From Pipra filicauda (taxonomy: Eukaryota; Chordata; Aves; Passeriformes; Pipridae): a stretch of DNA of 64,000 bases. Positions 27,815 through 37,664 of this stretch are shown piece by piece. The stretch covers positions 1,196,125-1,260,124 of the forward strand of contig NW_024104368.1 of the NCBI RefSeq assembly GCF_003945595.2, given 5' to 3'. Under the pieces are notes generated by a model. That model saw nothing but the letters and a program-made list of their open reading frames with translations, was not told the origin of the DNA and made no database searches. Every line of letters begins with the position of its first letter. Position 1 is the first letter of the stretch. Position numbers and translations under genes: made by a program.

Positions 27815-28176
27815 ATTACAATGATTAAAAGATACGACACATGAAACACTATACTCAAATCATCCGCGTGTCGTTGGCTACTTTATACAGTAGGCACAAA
27901 ACAGACCTAGAATCACCTGCAACAAATGTCAACCAATGTTGTTCGCCCCTAAACAGATACCACCAGCCTGATATTTCTAGTCAGCCATAGCTGCATAACC
28001 TTTGTGCTTAAATTGCTCAGCTTAGGCCTCCTTTCTTTGGCATTGTTCACCCATGCCATAAAGGAGTGGAGACTCATACTGAAGACAGTAATGGAGAGAG
28101 GAACAACAACAACAAAAAAAAGAGAGATTAATTGTACAGTACATACATACAGTATCTTCTAAATCGTGATCAGTTG

Positions 28177-28182
28177 TTTATT
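28177..28182 (-). promoter_or_regulatory. ADGRL3: Candidate poly(A) signal AATAAA of ADGRL3
   Basis: On the minus strand AATAAA is followed about 25-45 nt later by TGTATGTATGTACTGTA and then a T-rich stretch at 28113-28125. That matches the usual signal / GU-rich / U-rich arrangement. Cleavage would fall near 28155-28165. Confidence 0.55.
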
Positions 28183-28268
28183 GGTTGGCAAACAAGCTTC
28201 ACTTTTACAACAAATATTAGTAATGAGGTCATTCAACTGTTGAGACCGTACAAAATGGATCATAAATT

Positions 28269-28304
28269 AAAAAAAAAAAAAAAGGAAAAAAAAAAGAAGA
28301 AGAA
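28269..28304. repeat. A-rich tract inside the inferred 3' UTR
   Basis: A runs followed by GAAGAAGAA. In the transcript this is a U-rich and UUC-rich tract near the 3' end. Confidence 0.85.
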
Positions 28305-29748
28305 TTCATACTCCGTGCTGCTAATTTACCTCCAGAAAGCCTATGTTACTTAAAAATCCTGTCAAATAAATAAATTTCCTGTTAGGAAAAATAATGAACA
28401 GAAGACTTTTTATTAAAAATCACTGCAAAGTACTTTTTAGCTCACTACGTGTCAATCTATTTTCTTCTTAACCACTGCAGTACAAGTGCCTAAACCGGGA
28501 CCAGACTGAGCCGAGAAGCCCTTTGCTCCTCCAGGGATATGGCCGTCTCCTGTAGAACCCCCACTACGACTATAAAAAAACCCTCTCAGTCCCTGGATGT
28601 GACCTGATGGCCTGGCTGAGGGGCTACTTGCTTCACAGGATTATCATCATGATTGGTTGTGCACCGACAAAGAGGAAGTTTGCCCTGCTCTAGTCTGCCA
28701 AAAGGTCTGCTGGCAATATGCCAGCTAAAAAAAGTTATACAGCAAGGAAATAAAAAGATTGCCTTGGCTGAAAAGAAATGGTGATGGTGACTAAAAATGG
28801 TCCTTACAAAGTGATGTTTGGGGTTTTTTTTTGCCCAGTGAGATTTTTTTTTTACTGGGATGGGGAGGGGAGAAAGGGGAGGGGCAGTGGGAGAGACAAA
28901 ACAAAATTAAAAAAAAAAGAGGAGTTATGAAAAACCTTGCTCCTACTGGTAGACAAACTTACAAGACCAGCACAACAGAAAAAAGTTCTTATTTTTTTTC
29001 CACTACATTAACAGGGACGCAAGTTCTGGAGGAACAGAAAGCAGACTATATGTGCAATGCTAGTATCTGTACATTACATAGAAATTGTTCGCTTCTCTTT
29101 TTCTGCCATTAGTTTTTATCATCCGTTAATACAGTAAAATGTAAAATATGCCTTTAGCACAGGATTCTAGGATTCCCTTCCATCTCATTAAATTTGTTTA
29201 TGTTTTGTTTGCTCCCACAGCAAAGGGCGCTGCAGTGAAACCAAGTTGTGAGTGACCATAACCCATGATGTGATCTGGATTGGTAAGAAAGAGTTTTGCT
29301 AGCTTGTTTTATGCAGCGCTCCCACCTAGATGCGCCATCGCTACTAGTTTCAAATGCACATTTTTGGCCTTTTATAATTTTTTTTCCCTCTTAAATCAGG
29401 TCCTCGGTATTAAGAGCAACACAGCATCAAGGATTGTTTAAACAAACACGGCATAACTTGAGAAGGCCACGAAGTGTGCCGTTATCTATCTCTTTCATTA
29501 ACATAATGAAGTCTGTCTGGAGGGAAGAAGGATGGGAAGATAAGGGGGGGGCGTGGGCAGCAGTTACTGTCCTCTCCGGGCCGGCCTAAAAATTCCAGTA
29601 AAAAAAGTCTGAGAATTTCCTTTTGAACAGCATGAAGATTTAGGAGTACACACAATATTACCACTGCTTGGATTAACTCAGAACAGTAAACCGAGCATTT
29701 ATGGAGAGGCTTTTAGTTGTCTCTTTGCTTAATTTTTTGCTGAATCTT

Positions 29749-30554
29749 CTATAGACTAGTGACCAAGTGAGCGGGTCCTTTTGCGTTGCCGTCCGGGGGT
29801 GTTCCCTCTTTGTTTGGCGGGACTATAAAACCATCGCTGCTGCCTCGACCTAGCTGGTAGTAAGTGTGTAGCTGATGGACGTGATTCCTGGAGCCAAGGT
29901 TGGGCATGCTTTTGTAGTAAACATCGTCGGCATCGCCACCGCCACTTTTGGCTGGCGGAGGATCGGTCTGGGTGCTGGCAGTGACGCTTTCTGTAATGGG
30001 CATGCCAGCCAGCGCGGGCATACTGGTGTAGAGAGAATCCCTGTTGGGCGACTGGAGGTCGTCCGTGTGCTCGTTGGTCAGCAAAGGGAAAAAGCTCTCA
30101 CTGTTGTCTTGCGGGATGCGCCGCCGACTGTAGAGGTGGGGCTGGTGGTTGTCTGCCGAGTACATCCGGGGAGGCAGCAGCGGGGCGTCTGACTCCTCGT
30201 GGATGAGCTCCAGGCCCAGGCTCTCCTCGTGGGTGAAGGAGGTGGCGTCATCCAGCACGATGGCGTCGTCCTCGCTCCCACCGCCCACACTGTTGACGAG
30301 TTTGTTCATCAAGTTGCGGCTCTGCTCACTGGAGCGCTCATGGTTGTTCAGGTAGGAAGGGATGTAGTTGGAGGTGAGTTCCTTCAGGATCTTTTTCTCG
30401 AGGGCGTTCTCCGTGTGGTTGTACCCACGGTCAAGGATTTGCACGCAGTTGCTGAGGTACTCGCCGCTGGCGATGCTGTAGCTGTTGCCGTGATTACCAT
30501 TCAGTGGTAGAGTATCCGTGACACTTGTATCCCTGGCATTGTTCAGAAGCCCCT
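29749..30554 (-). CDS. ADGRL3: Latrophilin-3, terminal coding exon (cytoplasmic tail with PDZ ligand)
   Basis: This is the last coding exon of the adhesion GPCR latrophilin-3, a postsynaptic receptor for teneurins and FLRTs. It supplies most of the cytoplasmic tail. The acceptor is TTTTTCAG at 30555-30562 and the first two bases AG complete a codon begun upstream. After it, 267 residues run open to TAG at 29749-29751. The stretch ALEKKILKELTSNYIPSYL and the later GRGSSDGFIVPPNK identify latrophilin-3 rather than latrophilin-1 or -2, whose tails diverge here. The protein ends LVTSL, a class I PDZ ligand that in latrophilins binds SHANK scaffolds. The repeated 'YTSMP' and 'YYKSMPNLG' blocks are shared latrophilin tail features. 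Compared with my memory of mammals there are two extra Gly in PAKSGGGDADDVYY. The antisense frames over this exon are shadows. Confidence 0.97.
30494..30554 (-). CDS. ADGRL3: Latrophilin-3 short-tail reading frame in the terminal exon
   Basis: When the preceding small exon uses its distal donor (52-nt form, ending CAAAT), the terminal exon is entered one base out of step with the long frame. It then encodes GASEQCQGYKCHGYSTTEW and stops at TAA, 30494-30496. The first residue of this segment pairs AT from the previous exon with A from this one to give Ile. I recognise this ending from the short mammalian latrophilin-3 isoform, so it is probably a used frame and not noise. The product lacks the PDZ ligand and about 250 residues of tail. 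The 61 nt are therefore dual-coding. Confidence 0.8.
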
Positions 30555-32410
30555 CTGAAAAACATTACACAAGAGAGGGTGACTTGTACAAACAGGACAC
30601 TCATGCGGGACGTGCACACTCAAACCCCCTTCCTAGGCTGCCGCGGCTGCTGGGGCTACGCAGCAAAGGAGAGTGTCGCGGCCAAAACAGGAGGTCACAG
30701 CTCCGGCTAACCCGCTGGTGGTCAAGGCCTTCCCACCAAAAAAAAAAAGGAGAGCACTGTCAAGTATGTGACTTCATGTGGCAACAGACAGCCGGAAGGA
30801 TAACCTCTCCTGGCCTATATCTCCTACAACTCTTGTGCTTGACTCTATGTATTCCTGGGGAGCTGAAAAAAACAGATGACCCTCAGCTGGTCCAAACTGC
30901 ACTGGCTCCAGGCGCTTTGGAGGAAGGGGGTAATTCCTCCCAGCTGAGGGAGGAATTATTTGTAGCCCAACCTTATCACTGCCCAAACTTTGTTTGGGAG
31001 TGTATCCTTCCTAGAGGAAAAAAATCCGTTCTCCCCTTTTGCTGAGGAAGCTGTCAGGGTAAAGACATAAGGCCTGAATGAAGGGATTCAGGGATCAGAA
31101 AGGCGAAGGCACAAAATGCTTCCTGTCCCAGGCTTTTTTGGAAGAAGGCTAAATGCCCTACGTATTCTGCCACAAGGGCACAACCAAAATTATTTACTCC
31201 ACACTGGCCAGGTGGGGATTTTCTAATATAATTGATGTTGGAGGCAGCTGTTCTGGGGCCTTGTGAAGCCTTTAAAAATAGCTCCTATTCCACTTGCAAA
31301 GTTAAAGCAGAGGGTTCAGTGGAGGGTACAGCAAGTACCATCACTGACATGTTATTGCGGGCTCAGGGGAACCTGTGAGGAGTAACAGGGTATCAGGGTG
31401 CCCTCAATCTAACTGCCCATCACATCTCCAAAGGTGTCTCAACACCGACAACATAAGGCTGGAGCTCAGCTCTTTCCCAAAGCACTACAGGAGATGGAGA
31501 AGTGCTTTGAGAGCAATGCCAGCATGAGTGGGCAAGGGAGAAGAAAATCAGGCCCAGCAGTTAAGCTACCACGTTTTCTTTTTTGGGACTACTGGCCTCC
31601 TTGGAAGGAGTAAAGGAGTGGGGGGGCATGAAATAACTTATCAACCTTTCCACTAAGGGCTTTGGGCATCGCTCAAAACTGGCAAGCAACTCCCAGCAAG
31701 CCATGGTAGATCAGAAAAGCCATTAAACTGACAATTTCAGATGAACAGTTGCTCATACCATGCTGAGTACATGGCATGTGTACCTTCTGAAAATACAGGA
31801 CTCGGTCTATATCTGTGATGGAGTAGTTGCTGTATGTCAAGGGCTGGAAAGCACTACTGAAGGCTTCTTGCTTTTGAGTGAAATGCCCCAAATGTGTTGG
31901 TCGCCATTTAGGTTTCTGAAGTTTAGAGGGTGCTGCTGTATCCTGTGTTCCCCAGCAAATGAGGGAGCTATGCCAAAAACTCAACTAGCCATCACAGATA
32001 TAGAGCAAAGCCGTTGATTTTCACGGTGAAAGCTCTCCAACTGAGTCACGATGCTTGGGGAGAAATGAAAAGTGAGCATTTTGGGAGGAGGACCGTATGT
32101 AATGGGTGACAGGTACAACAGCATCTGTTTGATGGTTACGTTGAGTAACATATGCATTGAGGCACTGAGCACTGTGCTTCTGCTGCCAATGCATAGATCT
32201 GGGGTTTGGTGCAGAAATAAAATGGAGGCATTGCAGGTGAGAACAGAGTGGGGTTTGCAGTAAAACACGCCATATAAAAATGCCATGACCTTGCAAATAA
32301 AAATGTGAAGTTTAAAAAAATATCATACACACAACTATATGAGAAACTACACTGGGTAAATGATATCACAAAAATGAAAAATAAACAAAGAAAGCATCAT
32401 CTAATCTCAT

Positions 32411-32494
32411 CTATATATATATGTACGCATACATATATATATATACACATACGTACATACACACGCATACACATATATACATATGTATATTCAT
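32411..32494. repeat. TA / TACA / CACA microsatellite
   Basis: (TA)n, TACA and CATA units over about 84 bp. In gene orientation the tract reads TATGTGTATG-like, so it is TG-rich RNA. It lies about 90-175 nt after the distal donor of the small tail exon and is probably length-polymorphic. Confidence 0.93.
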
Positions 32495-32529
32495 ATTCTT
32501 TTGATTTCAAAACTGTGAGATTAATTTCC

Positions 32530-32535
32530 TTTATT
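32530..32535 (-). promoter_or_regulatory. ADGRL3: Possible intronic poly(A) signal AATAAA
   Basis: On the minus strand AATAAA lies 51 nt after the distal donor of the 52-nt exon. The microsatellite next to it provides a TG-rich downstream element. If the donor is not used, the frame closes at once with a TAA at 32582-32584, so a third, very short tail could be made. This is inference from motif spacing only. Confidence 0.3.
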
Positions 32536-32585
32536 AACTACATCATCTATATGTGATGCAATAAAAGTGAACTAAAAAAAATTAC

Positions 32586-32637
32586 ATTTGATATGCAATG
32601 TTTAGCTTTACTCCCATACTTGTCTCTCTGTAGGGCT
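32586..32637 (-). CDS. ADGRL3: Latrophilin-3 small tail exon with two donors (18 or 52 nt)
   Basis: The exon starts after CGTTTAG at 32638-32644. It reads AG CCC TAC AGA GAG ACA A, with the upstream G making Glu, so it encodes EPYRET. A donor GTATGG after 32620 ends an 18-nt microexon. That keeps phase 1 and joins to Lys-Gly-Leu-Leu in the terminal exon. A second donor GTAATT after 32586 adds 34 nt encoding SMGVKLNIAYQ plus AT, changes the phase and leads into the short tail. Both versions match known mammalian latrophilin-3 isoforms, which also fixes the identity of so small an exon. Upstream lies a pyrimidine tract with a TGC between it and the AG, the arrangement of neuronal microexons. 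Confidence 0.9.
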
Positions 32638-33249
32638 CTAAACGACAGCATGAAGAAAAGGAAAGAAAAAACAACAAGTAAGCTTACAGCGACAGTAGGA
32701 GAAACATGAGTAAAAAGCAAATTGATGATATGCAGAAAAGAGAGTTAACAGAAATAATTTCCACTGCCCAGAATACATGAATTTGTTACAAGGTTTATTT
32801 CAGGTTAAAAATATTGACATTTTAGACAGAAAAAAATATTTTACGCGCAATATTCAATAGACTACATTTTTATTTTAAAAATTATCACATTTAAACCGTT
32901 TTCCAATGCCGTTATAAAATGTTCAGCGTGCAACACAAATGAAGAAATAATGCCTGGAAATTTAAGAAAAGCCTAAAGCTCGTAACGGTCATGCTTGAAA
33001 AGACAGGCACTGTCATAGTCACTTCCAAAGTCTTAAAATGAATGGCTTTACTTACTGTTAGTTATAATAACCCCTGGTAGTTGAAACTGAAATCTGTTTC
33101 CTTGCTAAAAATGTTTTGCCGTCCATCCTTTGTAAGAGTGGTTTGTTAGAGTATGACTTTGTTCATCATAGGGCTGCTGGCATTGTACAGACTTTGGTAA
33201 GTCTGGATTTTATTTTAACCAAACACATGGCAAACTACATGGACTTTGC

Positions 33250-33268
33250 AAAAAAAAAAAAAAAAAAA
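33250..33268. repeat. Poly(A) run, 19 bases
   Basis: An uninterrupted A run with no element body beside it. Confidence 0.95.
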
Positions 33269-34202
33269 GTAAGAGGAATAGTAGTTTGAATAATGGCATT
33301 GCTAAATGAAGCTATTGAAAAGAAAGGCTTAAACGAGAAGAGCAAGAGATTAAGATGAAGAGACAGTGATAACGCTCAGCTTCCCACTTTGCAGTGGTCT
33401 GTGGTACACTGGGTTTTAACTAGAGCTCGTTAATGCTCATTAATGCTTGTTAATGCCTTATCTCAAAATTAGTTCTCACAAAAGCTGTTGGGCCATTTGT
33501 AGAAACTCCTGTGTTGGAGAGACCCTGCCAGTGTGTGTCCATCAGCTTTCAATGGCAGTGAGCACTCAGTCCCTCACCTACCACCTCCTCTTTCCTCTGT
33601 GCTGTGTGTCCTATCAAGCAATCGCTTATGCCACTGGGAAATAGGACTTTGGCCTTTTAGGGTCTGATTCTCCACCTCTTTCCAAGGGTATTTTTTTTAG
33701 AACTTCCTGCTCCTAGTGTTTCTTTACCACAGAGGTGGCAGCTTCAGCTTACGCAAAGATCAGATTTTAAAACACATATCTGGGGAGGGGGAAAGAAATG
33801 GGTGGAGCAGTTCAATCCCATTTCTTGACAGTGCCCTGCCTTGTCCATGGGCAGCACCAGAAGTGGTATATGAAGGTGCAGAAAAAATCACAGCCTTAGT
33901 AATGTGGGATGAGTTAGCTGGATGATGTTAGCTAACGATTAATAAATTAATTTACTGATAATCACCGCATGCCAACCACAGCCAAGGTACACCCAGAGAT
34001 GATGACAGCATCTACTTTTACAATGCACTATCACCACTTTAGCATGCCTGCTGGTGCAGCATCTGGAAATCCCAAAGGACCCCCAAGGCCATTAGGCCTG
34101 GTTGATTTTGCTAACCTTCATTTCTGCTGTGAGAGCTCCTAATATTCACAGTTTTTAATTGTCCAGGGACAGTAACCAGTTTGAAAAGCAATAGCTACAC
34201 CA

Positions 34203-34265
34203 GTTCTGCTCCCTCTGAAGTCAATGGCAGAGTTCCAGGGGCTTAAATGGGACCAGTATTGGTCC
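34203..34265. repeat. Possible ancient amniote interspersed repeat
   Basis: GTTCTGCTCCCTCTGAAGTC, then AATGGCAGAGTTCC and GGGACCAGTATTGGTCC, follow the pattern of an old repeat common in reptile and bird DNA (TGCTCCC..TGAAGTCAATGG..). The family name is unknown to me and the copy is diverged. Confidence 0.4.
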
Positions 34266-35925
34266 ACTCTCTTCACTTCCCATGAATGAAGCCTGGATAG
34301 GTTTCTCTGTTACTCATATAGCTGTGTTGAACAGAATAGCACTTGTAAAACAATGACCCTATTTTTGTGGAATAAAATGCTGTTAGCTTAGGTAACTGTA
34401 TCAGAAGCTAGTATTAAAAATTAGAAGAACACATGATTATTAAAATACACATAAAACCTTTCTGTCACTTTTCTGCCCAAATCACTTGGATTCAGCTGAG
34501 ACACCCAGACCTGAACATCAGGACTTTTCTTAAGCCACATGCTAAAGACCTCATATTACCTGCTGCCATTTGATTTAAAAGTCTCCCACACCTCAAAGTT
34601 ATCATGTAAAGAAACTAGTCAGAACATCAAAGCTCATTTTGACATTTGCGGTACACTTAAGTTCTTAAAATCTAGAGCATTTCATGCTTAACAGTAGCTC
34701 TTTTTTGAAAAAAGCATTCTTGGAAGCAAATTTATGGCACAAACTTAGCATAGTTAAGGAAATTGATGAACAGCAAAAAGGTCAAACACGTGTGCTTTTC
34801 TTGTGCTTTGAATGCAAATACTCTAGTGATACAGTTCAACTTCTATTACTGTCATAACAATATGCTGCCATATAGTACAAAAGGGATTTTCCTGCTTGCA
34901 TTACAACCATCATTGTTTTCCCTTCCTTGGAGATTCTTTACTGGAATGTGATGCCTTCATTGGGAACAGAGAGCTGACAGAGTGCTGACACACTTGCGCT
35001 TGAACGCAGTGTTACTCTGCAGTGATTCAGCCACCTTACAAGTAAGACAAAAAAAAAATAAAAATCCCATGGAAGTGGCAGAGCAGGATGCAGCCACTGA
35101 CAGACAGGAGCTCCATGCTCCAGTCAGAGCTCCATGCTCCCCAGCTCCTCCTCAGGTCCTGCTTAAACGCTTCTGCCTCTCCCTCACAGAAGCATCAGGA
35201 CATCAGCTTACAAACACTGTCCCTTCCCACAGACAGAGCAGAGACAAACATGTAGGTGACAAAAGAGTGATTTCTATACCAGAAACCTATGTGAGGTACA
35301 ACTGACTCTGCCTGTTTATTTTCTGTTGCCAAAAGGAGGATATCAAAGAGCATCTAGTTTCCCTACATCTTTTTTCTATTATTTTTTTTCCCTAATAGCA
35401 CATATAAAACATATTACTGCAAACGGCAAAACACTTCTTATAGTATCTCAGCTCTGCTCTTTGGAGCTGACCTACACTCCTTGCTTCAGCTGTCATTTTT
35501 CTTAGAGATCAAGGGCAGTTTTGTTTTATTTTGCGTTTTTCTCCCTGCACAAGCCAGTGCACCGCTGACCACATTTCTCTATGCCATTTCAAACAAGAGC
35601 AGCTTTGGTGGCAAAGGCCATTTTAGCTTCACTTACCTTCAAAGGTGTTCCTGTTTCTGAAATGAATGGTTTGACAAGAAAATGTGCTGACAACAAAGAG
35701 AGGAATGGATGCATTCAACAAAACACACACACGCAAGACCAAAACAATAAAAAAGCAAGGAGACTGGAAAAAAAAATAAAAATCAAACCACTGTGAATGC
35801 TTTGAGTAAAACTGACGAGAGTCTTTCAAAGTGGATTTGATCGCTCATGGAAAAATAGCATCTGGAAGATGGAAAGATGCATTGAAATGAAAGGAAGGGG
35901 AGGGGATCTTTTTTTGTGCCCAGTT

Positions 35926-35992
35926 CAAAAAAAAAAAAGTGTGTGTGCGTGGGGAGAGAAAAAGAAAAAAGGAAGAAAAAAAAAGAAAGAAA
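35926..35992. repeat. Purine-rich tract with GT repeat (CU-rich in the transcript)
   Basis: A run, then GTGTGTGTGCG, then GA-rich sequence. In gene sense it reads as CU-rich, CACACA and U-rich RNA starting about 67 nt after the donor of the 129-nt cassette. Such tracts are typical binding sites of PTB and TIA-type splice regulators. The effect here is inferred. Confidence 0.8.
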
Positions 35993-36058
35993 TGGGCCAA
36001 AATAAGCCACAGAAAATGGAATTCTCACTAGAAAAATTAGAGAGAAACTCCAGCACAC

Positions 36059-36187
36059 CTTGTGCGTTGTACATGCTGACAGAAGGGTTGTTATAGACCG
36101 CCGATTCCCCGAGCAATGTATTATAAGGGTTGTTAGTGCCATGAGGACGAAGCAGAGCATTGGTTATAAGATGATTAGCCATGGCTC
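36059..36187 (-). CDS. ADGRL3: Latrophilin-3 alternative tail cassette exon (43 codons)
   Basis: This 129-nt exon begins and ends in phase 1, so it can be skipped without a frame change. It starts after CTGCTCCAG and encodes [20 protein letters not shown], then the PYNTLLGE block and a PSVSMYNAQ end, before donor GTGTGC. The GAMANHL and PYNTLLGE blocks are known in latrophilin tails, including latrophilin-1, which supports the call and the start. It lies between the SRIRRMW exon and the small two-donor exon. The donor departs from GTRAGT, which fits alternative use. The upstream intron end is CU-rich. It alters the region near the G-protein and scaffold-binding part of the tail, but the exact effect in this species is unknown. 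Confidence 0.93.
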
Positions 36188-37643
36188 CTGGAGCAGCCCG
36201 ATAGAAAGACAGAGAAAAAAACAACAAAAAAGGTCAATCAGGCAAATGTGGTATTAAAAAAAAGGGAAAAAGAACATTTAGAATGACAACAGTTGAAATA
36301 GTCCTGATTACAAGCAGCCAGCTAATTAGACTTGGAAAACTGTATGCCACTAAAGCAGAACAGATGTTACTGACGATGCACAAATCCAAACCAATGCAAA
36401 AGAAAATGTATCAGAAAGCGGATAAGCTACATTTATGGTGGTTTCCCAGTCGCTCGGAGTGTAAGCAAGGCTGCGCCCACATGCTTGCTACAAAGAAAGA
36501 AAGAAAGATGGCAGCCTACACAATGTGGGGGGGAAAAACTCTCCGGAAAGTGCCAAATGAATAAAAAAAATATATATAATGACTAACAGACAACAGCACA
36601 TTCAACTCCCACTATGTGCTAGAATCTCTTTTACCAGTCCTTCGCAACACATCTAAAATCAAAAAAGCAGAATTAAAGAGAAAGGTTGGAGAATGCAGCC
36701 TCTCTGAAGGCTCTCAGCATTTATCAGAGAGCAGCTGTTCCTCATGTCTAAGAGGGCAAGTTTCACTTCAGCAGCTTCTCTGACACCCCCATCAAGAACA
36801 TCCACAACCACCCAAATCCATCCTTGAAGGCGAGAGCACTGCAGCTCCATCAGGCATTTCTATCAGGAATGAGAGTGGCCACAGAGATAAATGTTTCAAG
36901 GCTCTCTGTGTGCCCCACAAACACCTTGTTTCCCCATTCTTGGATCTCTTTGTTGCCGCTTCCAAGTTCTCAGACAGCAGTTGTCTTTGGCTCTTTGGTT
37001 TATCTCTAGGAGATGCAGGCCTCTGGACTTGAGTTTTTCAGGATCATCACAGCTTGGCAGGCAGCTGCCAAGACCTACTTGATTCCTATTACAGGCATCA
37101 ACCTATGAAACAAAGTCTGCCCAACCACCTTTTAGATACCTACAGGATGAAAAAAAGCCTTAAGCCCTTGCTTTGAATCTCTTCTAGTATCCAAAGATAT
37201 GACTGAATTCAAAAGCTTGCCCTCAGGGGCATTCTCACTGCCATCAGTAGAGATCTAGAACAGGAATACTCAAGGGCAACCATGGTTTTTAACCTCCAGG
37301 AATAAACTGTTAAGACAAAACACCAGGAAAGTAAGTAATTGGTGGGGCAACTAGAGCTAGCTAGGACAGGACTGTCAGAGGGCTCAGGTGACCTGGCTGT
37401 CACTAACATCTGATAGCCTCAACCCAAACAAGTAACTGAAAAGCCAGTCCTCAAGCCCAGTAACCCTGGCATAAATGCCTTTGCCAATATCTGGGGCATG
37501 GAGACCCCCCATCTGCCGCTTTTAGGTGTGGAGGAGGTGGCCCTGTGCTGTGGCGAAGGCTGTCTTTGCAAGGCATGTGGGGCACTGGGTACAATCTCTT
37601 CTTCTCTGCAACTCATTACCTGATTTTTCTTTCCTTTGCATTC

Positions 37644-37664
37644 TTTTTTTTTTTTTTTTTTTTT
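37644..37664. repeat. Poly(T) run, 21 bases
   Basis: Uninterrupted T run. On the gene strand it is an A run. No transposon body was seen beside it. Confidence 0.95.

Larger units (their letters stand above)
16062..28159. other. Non-coding DNA between CR1 fragment and ADGRL3 3' end
   Basis: No exon, RNA gene or full transposon was recognised. Two tandem duplications and several low-complexity tracts are listed separately. The 18.1-18.5 kb part is AT-rich and free of obvious repeats and could be a conserved non-coding element, but I cannot test conservation here. The ADGRL3 3' UTR might extend into the upper part of this region if a more distal poly(A) site is used. Confidence 0.6.
28160..29748 (-). 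other. ADGRL3: ADGRL3 3' UTR (probable extent)
   Basis: The sequence follows the TAG stop at 29749-29751 directly, with no splice sites needed. It is AT-rich, lacks transposons and carries U-rich tracts in transcript sense, as vertebrate 3' UTRs often do. The far end is inferred from the AATAAA at 28177-28182. A nearer AATAAA lies at 28409-28414 but has a weaker downstream context. Two more lie at 23976-23985 and could end a longer form. Only transcript data would fix the true end. Confidence 0.6.
30555..32585 (-). other. ADGRL3: ADGRL3 last intron
   Basis: About 2 kb with acceptor CAG at 30555 and donors at 32619 (GTATGG) or 32585 (GTAATT). It holds a TA/CA microsatellite and a possible intronic poly(A) signal next to the small exon. 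The 175-codon plus-strand frame at 30518-31045 crosses the exon border and resembles nothing. Confidence 0.85.
32638..36058 (-). other. ADGRL3: ADGRL3 intron between cassette and small tail exon
   Basis: About 3.4 kb with donor GTGTGC at 36058 and acceptor TAG at 32638. It contains a 19-base A run (33250-33268), three near-copies of GCTCRTTAAT (33424-33452), a possible ancient repeat and a purine-rich tract beside the cassette. I found no further exon. Confidence 0.85.

Noticed and set aside
29875..30510. Plus-strand frames of 103-105 codons opposite the terminal exon
   Set aside because: Shadows produced by the codon constraints and GC content of the real minus-strand exon.
30518..31045. 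175-codon plus-strand open frame
   Set aside because: It runs antisense across the acceptor of the ADGRL3 terminal exon into intron and resembles nothing.
32411..32494. CRISPR-like or other structured repeat array
   Set aside because: It is a plain dinucleotide/tetranucleotide microsatellite without spacers.
33121..33177. Candidate tail exon starting Pro-Tyr-Asp-Glu after a CAG on the minus strand
   Set aside because: Weak pyrimidine tract and no match to a known latrophilin tail. The real PYRET exon was found at 32637.
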